A stretch of 7,610 nt of DNA. Source: Thiobacillus sp. (GTDB taxonomy: Bacteria > Pseudomonadota > Gammaproteobacteria > Burkholderiales > Thiobacillaceae). The position numbers were made by a program, and so were the translations under genes. Where the stretch lies: assembly GCA_020217265.1 (NCBI GenBank), contig JAIWOS010000203.1, positions 1 through 7,610 on the forward strand, given 5' to 3'. A model generated the notes under the pieces. That model saw only the letters and a list, made by a program, of their open reading frames with translations, was not told where the DNA came from and ran no database searches. Positions 1-6,483 of the stretch are shown piece after piece (position 1 is the stretch's first letter; every line of letters begins with the position of its first letter).

Positions 1-431
1 CGCGCGTCGTCGCCGTGGACCGTTCGCCCGCCGCGCTCGCCATCGCCGCCCGCAACGCCGCGGCGCTGGGCGCCGCCGTGGAATTGATCGAAAGCGACTG
101 GTTCGCAGCGCTGGGCGGCCGGCAGTTCGACATCATCGTCGGCAATCCACCCTACGTGGCGGCCGCCGACCCGCACCTCGCCCAGGGCGACGTCCGCTTC
201 GAACCCGCGTCCGCGCTCGCCGCTGGCCCCGACGGCCTGGCCGACCTGCGCCGCCTGATCGCGACCGCGCCAGGTCATCTCCACCCTGGCGGCTTCCTGC
301 TGCTGGAACACGGGTACGACCAGGCGCCGGCCGTGCGCACCCTGCTCGAAACCCACGGATTTCGACAGATCGCCCACTGGAAGGATCTGGCCGGCATCGA
401 TCGCGTCACCGGCGGGAAACTGTCGGAATAA
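1..431 (+). CDS. prmC: Peptide chain release factor N5-glutamine methyltransferase PrmC, 3' part
   Basis: PrmC (HemK) transfers a methyl group from S-adenosylmethionine to the glutamine of the GGQ motif in release factors RF1 and RF2 in the cytoplasm. The frame is open from the window's left edge (VVAVDRSPAAL, the second acidic strand of the Rossmann fold), so the gene starts upstream. The N-terminal helical substrate-binding domain is missing from view. The catalytic NPPY tetrapeptide is coded at 144-155 and contacts the substrate glutamine. Downstream come the family blocks RFEPASAL, GPDGL and a C-terminal GIDRVTGGK. The frame ends with TAA at 429-431. In betaproteobacteria prmC usually follows prfA, and grxD is often close downstream; here 3 kb of other genes intervene. 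Identity is clear from the motifs. Confidence 0.95.
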   Translation, partial: RVVAVDRSPAALAIAARNAAALGAAVELIESDWFAALGGRQFDIIVGNPPYVAAADPHLAQGDVRFEPASALAAGPDGLADLRRLIATAPGHLHPGGFLLLEHGYDQAPAVRTLLETHGFRQIAHWKDLAGIDRVTGGKLSE

Positions 432-440
432 TTTACACAT

Positions 441-454
441 CCCGGAAATCCGGG
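441..454. other. Short perfect dyad between prmC and the cassette
   Basis: CCCGGA and TCCGGG form a perfect 6-bp inverted repeat around AA, ten bases after the prmC stop. As RNA it could fold into a small hairpin, but no T-tract follows, so it is a poor intrinsic terminator. Its centre lies about 90 bases upstream of the predicted sigma-54 start at 538, a distance at which enhancer-binding proteins often bind. Either role is inference. Confidence 0.35.
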
Positions 455-497
455 CCATCGTTCCCCGCACACCCCACGCCCGCAGGGGCTTTCGTCG

Positions 498-518
498 CGC
501 ACCCCTTGGGCTGGTGCG
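498..518. promoter_or_regulatory. Inverted repeat overlapping the -24 element
   Basis: CGCACC (498-503) and GGTGCG (513-518) are perfect inverted repeats separated by nine bases. The right arm covers the GG of the -24 promoter element. The arms resemble NtrC half-sites (GCACC/GGTGC), but the spacing is four bases longer than in classical NtrC operators. It is a possible operator, or a by-product of the promoter sequence. Confidence 0.3.
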
Positions 519-527
519 AAACTTGCT
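512..527 (+). promoter_or_regulatory. Sigma-54 (RpoN) promoter of the cassette
   Basis: TGGTGCGAAACTTGCT fits the -24/-12 consensus TGGCACG-N4-TTGCW at all but two of the less conserved positions. The invariant GG (513-514) and GC (525-526) are exactly ten bases apart. Counting 12 bases from the C of the -12 element puts transcription start at A538. That gives a 31-nt leader carrying GAGG (559-562) six bases before the ATG at 569. The geometry is thus correct for promoter, leader and ribosome binding site together. A sigma-54 promoter needs an enhancer-binding activator. NtrC is coded in this window, but a PrsR-type regulator elsewhere is equally possible. Confidence 0.7.
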
Positions 528-568
528 GATATCCGGCACAATCCCCCGAACGCTGATCGAGGCTCACC

Positions 569-1138
569 ATGTCCGACCTTACCCCCGAAAACCAGGATAC
601 TCCCGACCAGACCCCGCCCTCGCCCGCCGTCGACGCTTCCCGCCGCAAGCTCGCGGGCACCGCGCTGGGTGTCGCCGCGGTATTCACCCTTGCGAGCCGC
701 CCCGTGTGGGCCAATCAGTGCACGATTTCAGGCATGATGTCGGGCAATCTGTCCGCGCCCAAAGGGCCGGCCTGCGAGGGCTGCACCCCCGGTTACTGGA
801 TGCAGGACCAGCACCTGGATTCGTGGATACCGACCGGCTTCAAGACCACGGACAAGTTCAATATGGTTTTCAAAGTCACCCAGTATCTCAAGAGCGACGG
901 CACGCCCTACACCCTGCTGGAAGTCATGCGCAACCTCAACGGCAGCGGCGACCCGATTTCCACCAACCTGGGCTTCCACGCCGTTGCCGCCCTGCTCAAT
1001 GCCGCGCACCCCAACGTGAACTATGGCTACACGTCCGGCGAAATCATCAGCCTGTTCCAGAAAAACTACCTGACCAACGGCGCAGCCCTGAAAAACTCGC
1101 TCGACATGATGAACAACCGCGGCTGCCCCCTTAACTGA
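569..1138 (+). CDS. Exported protein with twin-arginine-like signal and GCTPGYW motif
   Basis: The 189-residue protein is of unknown function. Residues 1-23 are polar and rich in Pro, Asp and Thr. S24-R25-R26-K27-L28 resembles a twin-arginine (Tat) motif, and a hydrophobic run at about 28-42 leads to a VWA cleavage site (after A48). The mature part (about 141 residues) has four cysteines, C51, C69, C72 and C186, enough for two disulfides or a metal site. GCTPGYW occupies 71-77, followed by an HLDSW segment. I recall similar CTPGYW blocks in scattered secreted bacterial proteins of unknown role. The ATG has GAGG six bases upstream. The stop is four bases before the PqqD-like gene, so this is the first gene of the operon and the best local candidate for its substrate or partner. 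There is no PEP-CTERM tail. The function is inference; the reading frame is well supported. Confidence 0.85.
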   Translation: MSDLTPENQDTPDQTPPSPAVDASRRKLAGTALGVAAVFTLASRPVWANQCTISGMMSGNLSAPKGPACEGCTPGYWMQDQHLDSWIPTGFKTTDKFNMVFKVTQYLKSDGTPYTLLEVMRNLNGSGDPISTNLGFHAVAALLNAAHPNVNYGYTSGEIISLFQKNYLTNGAALKNSLDMMNNRGCPLN

Positions 1139-1142
1139 CGCA

Positions 1143-1406
1143 ATGCCAGCCGCACCTGCCCGCCTGCTCAAGTGCTGGGGTGACGAAGCAGTCGTGTACG
1201 ACAGCGGCTCGGGCGATACGCACTACCTCAAGCCGCTGACCCTGGCGCTCTATCAGACGTGTCGCGAGCACCCCGGCTTCACCGCCGATGAAATAGCCGC
1301 CGCGCTCGCGCAGCGGCTCGACGTGGACGACACCCCACAATTCCGCGAACTGGCCGAAGACGTATTGCAGCACCTGCGGCACGTGGGCCTGCTGGAATCC
1401 GCATGA
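1143..1406 (+). CDS. PqqD-like protein (HPr-rel-A system PqqD family)
   Basis: This 87-residue protein resembles PqqD, the small winged-helix fold that acts as a RiPP recognition element and holds a precursor peptide for modifying enzymes. Visible features are an N-terminal strand pair (about 15-30, VVYDSGSGDTHYL), then helices including a FTADEIAAAL segment (about 46-55) and the amphipathic C-terminal helix ending in HVGLLE. The pattern of strand, G-T-H-Y-L turn, helices and a final gLl is that of the PqqD relatives paired with HprK-related kinases. No radical-SAM or PQQ gene is nearby, so a role in PQQ synthesis is unlikely. There is no ribosome binding site of its own; it starts four bases after the preceding stop and its TGA overlaps the next ATG, so translation is probably coupled. 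Likely role: binding the substrate for the kinase or the nucleotidyltransferase (inference). Confidence 0.82.
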   Translation: MPAAPARLLKCWGDEAVVYDSGSGDTHYLKPLTLALYQTCREHPGFTADEIAAALAQRLDVDDTPQFRELAEDVLQHLRHVGLLESA

Positions 1407-2329
1407 AGCTGCTCCAGCTGTCTCCTGGCGACCTGCGCCGCCAGCTGGCGGGGCCGGGCGTGTGGCTGCGAACCGGCCCGTTTTCCCTGCGTGTGCGGTC
1501 CGACATTCCCAGCGTGGGGGAGGGGCTTGCTCACCTCTATGGCCAGTTCGAGGTTCGCAGCGCGCATGAGGCCTTCGCCGATTTCCATGTGTCGGTCGAC
1601 GCGTCTGCCGGGCTGCGCCGCTGGTTTCGGCCGCAGGCCCGGTTTTCCTTTGACGGCTTGCAGCCCTTCAAGCCCCTGCCCCGCGACCAAGCCTTCCCGA
1701 TGCTGGAATGGGGGCTCAACTGGTGCGTGTCCACGCAGGCGCACCAGTACCTCATCATTCATGCCGCCGTCGTCGAAAAAAACGGACTGGCCGCCATTCT
1801 CCCGGCGCCGCCCGGATCGGGCAAAAGCACGCTGGCAGCCGCGCTGGTGCTGTCGGGCTGGCGCCTGCTGTCCGACGAACTGACCCTGATCGACCGAGCC
1901 ACCGGCCTGATCCAGCCGCTGCCGCGCCCGGTCAGCCTGAAAAACCAGTCGATCGATGTCATCCGGAACTTCGACAGCGAGGCCTATATCAATCGCGCAT
2001 CGCACGACACGATCAAGGGCACGGTCGCGCACATGCGTCCGCCGCGCGACAGCGTATTGCGCCAGCATGAACCCGCGCAGCCCCGCTGGGTGATTTTCCC
2101 GAAATGGGAAGCGGGCGCCAGCACCCGCCTCACGCCACGTTCGCAAGCGCAAACCTTCATGTTCCTGGCGCAGAACGCCTTCAACTACAGCCACCTCGGC
2201 GCCGACGGTTTTCGCGTCGGCACCGCCCTCATCGACCAGTGCAGCTGCTTCGATTTCCGTTACAGCGACCTTGACGAAGCGATCGCCGCCTTCGAGCACC
2301 TGAGCCAAACCGCCGACGAATCCGCATGA
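1403..2329 (+). CDS. HprK-related kinase A
   Basis: This 308-residue protein is related to the C-terminal kinase domain of HPr kinase/phosphorylase. The P-loop APPGSGKST lies at 135-143. A histidine in IIHAAVV (H120) corresponds to the conserved His of HprK's HGVLV segment. LLSDEL (156-160) matches the LVADD acidic motif after the P-loop and should bind metal and activate the acceptor. The N-terminal 110 residues do not resemble the classical HprK N-domain. The C-terminal PxxGRN signature tied to phosphorylase activity in true HprK is not apparent, so a one-way kinase is more likely. No HPr or PTS gene is present. The gene overlaps both neighbours by ATGA. HPr-kinase-like enzymes phosphorylate a serine in lasso peptides of the paeninodin type, which suggests a peptide or protein substrate here. 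Family assignment is strong; the substrate is unknown. Confidence 0.88.
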   Translation: MKLLQLSPGDLRRQLAGPGVWLRTGPFSLRVRSDIPSVGEGLAHLYGQFEVRSAHEAFADFHVSVDASAGLRRWFRPQARFSFDGLQPFKPLPRDQAFPMLEWGLNWCVSTQAHQYLIIHAAVVEKNGLAAILPAPPGSGKSTLAAALVLSGWRLLSDELTLIDRATGLIQPLPRPVSLKNQSIDVIRNFDSEAYINRASHDTIKGTVAHMRPPRDSVLRQHEPAQPRWVIFPKWEAGASTRLTPRSQAQTFMFLAQNAFNYSHLGADGFRVGTALIDQCSCFDFRYSDLDEAIAAFEHLSQTADESA

Positions 2330-3417
2330 ACCGCGACCTGCTCGTACGCACGCTGCGCACGCCCGACGCCATCACCCGGTTTTCGATGGGCGAATGGGAC
2401 ACGCTGATCCGCCAGGCCCGCGCGGCCGGGCTGCTGGCGCGTCTGGCCCACCACTTTCGGCGGCACGACCTGGAGCGTGCGGTTCCCGCGTCGGTGCGCT
2501 GGCATCTGGCGGCCGCGCGGACGCTAGCGGACAAGCAGCGCACGGCCGTGCGCTGGGAGCTTCAGCAAATTCAGGCCGCTCTGGCAGGCCTCGCCCTGCC
2601 ACTGGTCGCGCTCAAGGGCGCCGCGTATGTCGCGGCCGATTCGCCCGCCGCCGACGGCCGGCTGTTCAACGATATCGACATCCTCGTCCCGCGCGAACGG
2701 CTGGCTGAAGTCGAGAACGCCCTCATGCTCGCCGGCTGGCATGGCACCCACCTCACCGACTACGACAAGCGCTATTACCGCCGCTGGATGCACGAACTGC
2801 CGCCCATGCAGCACGTACAGCGCCAGACCGTGATCGACGTGCATCACGCCCTCCTTCCCGACACGGCACGCTATCACCCCGATTCCGCCAAGCTGTTCAG
2901 CCGCGCCGTCGCAGTCGCAGACATGCCCGGCATCGCGGTACTGGCGCCGGAAGACCGCATCCTCCATTCGGCAACACATCTTTTCCATGACGGCGAACTG
3001 CCGCACGGCCTGCGCGATCTGACCGACATCGATCTGCTGCTGCGCGAGGCCGACGCGCCCGACTTCTGGCCGCGCCTGCTCGCGCGCGCGGAAGAATTGC
3101 AACTGCGCCGTTCGCTGTTTTACGCCCTGCGCTACCTAGACCGCTTCCTCGACACGCCAGTCCCCGACAGCGTGCACGCCGCGCTCCGGGACGCCGCTCC
3201 CGGCCAACTGACGCTCGCGCTGATGGACGCCGTGTTTGCGCGCGCGCTCGCCCCCGACCACACCAGTTGCGAAGACGCCTTCACGCCGGCCGCCCGGCTG
3301 GCCGCCTACGTACGCGCGCACTGGCTGCGGATGCCGATGCATCTCCTGATACCGCACCTGTTCCATAAGGCCTTCGTCAGCCCGTATCTGGAAAATCAGT
3401 CGCCCCGCGCGGCTTGA
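2326..3417 (+). CDS. Nucleotidyltransferase family protein (NTP_transf_5 type)
   Basis: The 363-residue protein belongs to the uncharacterised nucleotidyltransferase family of the polymerase-beta fold. Diagnostic blocks are LKG at 96-98, R112 with FNDIDILV (114-121), giving the metal-binding D116 and D118, and IDVHH at 170-174, where D171 is the likely third acidic residue. A helical C-terminal half follows, with a conserved HLFHDGELPHGLRDLTDIDLL-like segment near 218-238. These motifs suggest nucleotide transfer to, or modification of, a protein, peptide or phosphate group. It overlaps the kinase gene by ATGA and ends the cassette. HPr-type kinase and nucleotidyltransferase genes also occur together in some lasso-peptide clusters (pseudomycoidin type), where the latter acts on the phosphorylated product; a two-step reaction here is inference. 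Its TGA lies inside the -35 box of the grxD promoter and no terminator follows. Confidence 0.85.
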   Translation: MNRDLLVRTLRTPDAITRFSMGEWDTLIRQARAAGLLARLAHHFRRHDLERAVPASVRWHLAAARTLADKQRTAVRWELQQIQAALAGLALPLVALKGAAYVAADSPAADGRLFNDIDILVPRERLAEVENALMLAGWHGTHLTDYDKRYYRRWMHELPPMQHVQRQTVIDVHHALLPDTARYHPDSAKLFSRAVAVADMPGIAVLAPEDRILHSATHLFHDGELPHGLRDLTDIDLLLREADAPDFWPRLLARAEELQLRRSLFYALRYLDRFLDTPVPDSVHAALRDAAPGQLTLALMDAVFARALAPDHTSCEDAFTPAARLAAYVRAHWLRMPMHLLIPHLFHKAFVSPYLENQSPRAA

Positions 3418-3441
3418 CGTTGTTTGCTTCGCGGGTATAAT
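3414..3441 (+). promoter_or_regulatory. Sigma-70 promoter of grxD
   Basis: TTGACG (3414-3419) and TATAAT (3436-3441) are separated by 16 bases: one mismatch in the -35 box and a perfect -10 box. Transcription should start near 3448, giving a leader of about 30 bases with AGGAG (3468-3472) before the grxD ATG. The -35 box contains the stop codon of the preceding nucleotidyltransferase gene. This promoter lets grxD be expressed independently of the upstream sigma-54 operon. Confidence 0.85.
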
Positions 3442-3477
3442 TCTTGAGTATTCCAGTCAAGTATTTCAGGAGCCACC

Positions 3478-3798
3478 ATGACCCCGCTCGATCGCATCCG
3501 CGAACAAGTCACCAACAACACCATCGTGCTGTACATGAAAGGCACGCCGCAGTTTCCGCAATGCGGTTTCTCGTCGCGTGCGGCGCAGGTCTTGCAGGCC
3601 TGCGGCGTGAAGGATTTTCTGGCCGTGAACGTGCTGGCCGACCCGGAAATTTTCGAGAACCTGAAGTACTACGCCAACTGGCCGACCTTCCCGCAGCTGT
3701 ACGTGAAGGGCGAGTTGATCGGCGGCTCCGACATCATGATCGAGATGTACCAGAAGGGCGAAATCCAGAAACTGTTGCAGGAAGCCCTGGCCGCCTGA
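3478..3798 (+). CDS. grxD: Monothiol glutaredoxin (CGFS type, Grx4 family)
   Basis: This is a complete 106-residue single-domain glutaredoxin. The CGFS active site is at 29-32 within the block GTPQFPQCGFS. The cis-proline loop WPTFPQLY (68-75) and the glutathione-binding GGSDI (82-86) are both present. Proteins of this class bind a [2Fe-2S] cluster as glutathione-ligated homodimers or with BolA partners, and deliver or store Fe-S clusters in the cytoplasm. A K-G-T block at 21-23 binds glutathione. Start: ATG with AGGAG five bases upstream. The gene has its own sigma-70 promoter and is followed by a strong terminator, so it is a monocistronic unit, although read-through from the upstream cassette cannot be excluded. 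Confidence 0.97.
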   Translation: MTPLDRIREQVTNNTIVLYMKGTPQFPQCGFSSRAAQVLQACGVKDFLAVNVLADPEIFENLKYYANWPTFPQLYVKGELIGGSDIMIEMYQKGEIQKLLQEALAA

Positions 3799-3814
3799 CC
3801 CTGCGGCACCCCGC

Positions 3815-3841
3815 AAAAAAGCCGGCCTCGCGCCGGCTTTT
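3815..3841. terminator. Bidirectional intrinsic terminator between grxD and ntrC
   Basis: A six-base GCCGGC stem (3821-3826 with 3832-3837) encloses a five-base loop. It is preceded by six A (3815-3820) and followed by four T (3838-3841), and A:T pairs can extend the stem. It starts 17 bases after the grxD stop. Read on the minus strand, the A-tract becomes a T-tract about 76 bases after the ntrC stop, so it can end both convergent transcripts. The rest of the gap (3842-3916) holds nothing recognisable. Confidence 0.88.
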
Positions 3842-3916
3842 CCATGCAGCCTCCTGCCTGTGGTGTTCACTTATGCATCGGCGAATCGGCCTTGGAGGCT
3901 GCCCCTTCTTCCATCA

Positions 3917-5338
<1,422 letters not shown>

Positions 5339-5346
5339 GTCGGTAT

Positions 5347-6402
5347 TCAGGCAGGTAGCGGTAAAAAAATCGAAAACACGGTGCGGCCGGGCTCGCTTTC
5401 GCAGTCGATGGTGCCGTGGTTCTGCGCCACAAGCGTCTGCGCCACCGCGAGGCCGAGCCCGCTGCCGCCTTCGCGGCCGGACACCAGCGGATAAAAAATC
5501 TGCTCGCGGAGGTCGGCCGGAATGCCGGGTCCATCGTCGATGATCTCGACCCGCATCCCCAACTGGTGGCGCCGGCTCTCCAGCGTGATCTGGCGCGCCA
5601 CGCGGGTGCGGAACACGATCCTGCCCTGGCCGTGCATCGCCTGCACGGCGTTTCGCGCGATGTTGAGCGTGGCCTGGATGAGCTGCTCGGCATCCGCCCG
5701 GATTTCCGGCAGGCTCACGTCGTAGTCGCGCCGCAACGCCACGCTCGGCGTTTCCGCCAATACCAGGCTGCGCACGCGCTCCAGGACTTCGTGAATGTTC
5801 ACCGCACCAAAACGGGGCGTGCGGTGCGGCGTCAGTAACCGCTCCATCAGCGATTGCAGGCGGTCGGATTCCTTGATGATGACCTGGGTGTATTCGCGCA
5901 GCGACTCACGCGGCAGTTCGTGCTCCAGCAACTGCGCCGCACCGCGGATGCCGCCGAGCGGATTCTTGATTTCGTGCGCCAGGTTGCGCAGCAGTTCGCG
6001 GTTGGCTTCCTGCTGTAGCCGCGCCTGCTCCAGCCGGGCGATGCGCAGATGCGGATCGACTGCGCGCATCTCGACCAGAACCCCCTGCGGGAGCCGGTCG
6101 AGCGGCGAGACATTGCAGCCGACGCGGATCGGCGGGTGGCCACTCACCGCCACGTCGATCTCGTATTCGATCACGGTTTCCTGCTCGCCTCTCGCAGTCT
6201 GGATCGCCGCGAGGAACTCGGGGCTGCGGCCGAACGCATGGTCGACGGCGTCGCCCACCAGCACGGCGCCCGACACCCCCAGCAGTGTCTCGATCGCCGG
6301 GTTGACGTAGCGGATCACGCTGTCCGCGTCCAGGATCAGGGTGCCGGTGGACAGGCTGTCAAGGCCGGAAAATTCGCTGTCGGGGAAGGGCATGGCGCTC
6401 AT
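5347..6402 (-). CDS. ntrB: Nitrogen regulation sensor histidine kinase NtrB
   Basis: NtrB (GlnL) is a cytoplasmic histidine kinase/phosphatase that sets NtrC phosphorylation under control of PII protein. Counting from the ATG at 6402 (351 residues), a PAS domain lies at about 15-118 (TGTLILDADSVIRYVNPA). The H-box LAHEIKNPLGG carries the phospho-accepting H144. The N-box (NIARNAVQAM) contains N251, and the ATP-binding G-boxes are DDGPGI (about 289-294) and GGSGLGL (about 312-318). There is no membrane segment. The start is uncertain: TTG at 6411, ATG at 6402 and ATG at 6393 are all in frame and none has a good ribosome binding site; 6402 is a compromise and 6393 is a fair alternative. It lies just upstream of ntrC, with 8 bases between, and 81 bases after the DUF4124 gene. 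Confidence 0.94.
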   Translation of the reverse strand: MSAMPFPDSEFSGLDSLSTGTLILDADSVIRYVNPAIETLLGVSGAVLVGDAVDHAFGRSPEFLAAIQTARGEQETVIEYEIDVAVSGHPPIRVGCNVSPLDRLPQGVLVEMRAVDPHLRIARLEQARLQQEANRELLRNLAHEIKNPLGGIRGAAQLLEHELPRESLREYTQVIIKESDRLQSLMERLLTPHRTPRFGAVNIHEVLERVRSLVLAETPSVALRRDYDVSLPEIRADAEQLIQATLNIARNAVQAMHGQGRIVFRTRVARQITLESRRHQLGMRVEIIDDGPGIPADLREQIFYPLVSGREGGSGLGLAVAQTLVAQNHGTIDCESEPGRTVFSIFLPLPA

Positions 6403-6414
6403 GCACAGCAATAA

Positions 6415-6430
6415 AGCACTGATTGTGCCA
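6415..6430 (-). promoter_or_regulatory. Possible sigma-54-like or NtrC-like site before ntrB
   Basis: On the minus strand, TGGCACAATCAGTGCT has GG and GC exactly ten bases apart, as in -24/-12 promoters, and a perfect TGGCAC block. The predicted start (near 6404) leaves only about 2 bases before the ATG at 6402, or 11 before the ATG at 6393, which weakens the promoter reading. The same bases contain the dyad GCAC-N5-GTGC. This could be an operator, though NtrC sites normally have seven bases between these arms. Treat it as a candidate only. Confidence 0.35.
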
Positions 6431-6443
6431 GAGCGCAGTTGCT

Positions 6444-6471
6444 GCGGCGCCGCGCTTGCCGCGTCGCGGCA
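6444..6471. repeat. GC-rich palindromes between the DUF4124 gene and ntrB
   Basis: GCGGCGCCGC (6444-6453) is a perfect ten-base palindrome. Next to it, TGCCGC (6457-6462) and GCGGCA (6466-6471) form a hairpin with a three-base loop. On the minus strand these follow the DUF4124 stop by about 13 bases, but no T-tract follows, so they are at most a weak or Rho-assisted attenuator before ntrB. Confidence 0.35.
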
Positions 6472-6483
6472 GACGGACGGGAG

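Noticed and set aside
478..493. GCCC-GCAG-GGGC hairpin followed by TTTC as a prmC terminator
   Set aside because: The stem is only four base pairs and the T-run is three bases, too weak to call.
514..1134. Overlapping + strand frame of 206 codons in the exported-protein region
   Set aside because: Its translation is Arg/Pro/His-rich with no domain. The frame at 569 has a ribosome binding site, a signal peptide and correct operon spacing.
1253..2308. Open frame of 351 codons on the - strand opposite the HprK-related kinase
   Set aside because: It is the mirror of a gene with intact P-loop and operon overlaps; its composition is that of a shadow frame.
1143..3417. Lasso-peptide or PQQ biosynthesis cluster
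   Set aside because: A PqqD-like gene, kinase and nucleotidyltransferase are present, but there is no asparagine-synthetase-like cyclase, leader protease, radical-SAM PqqE or short precursor peptide.
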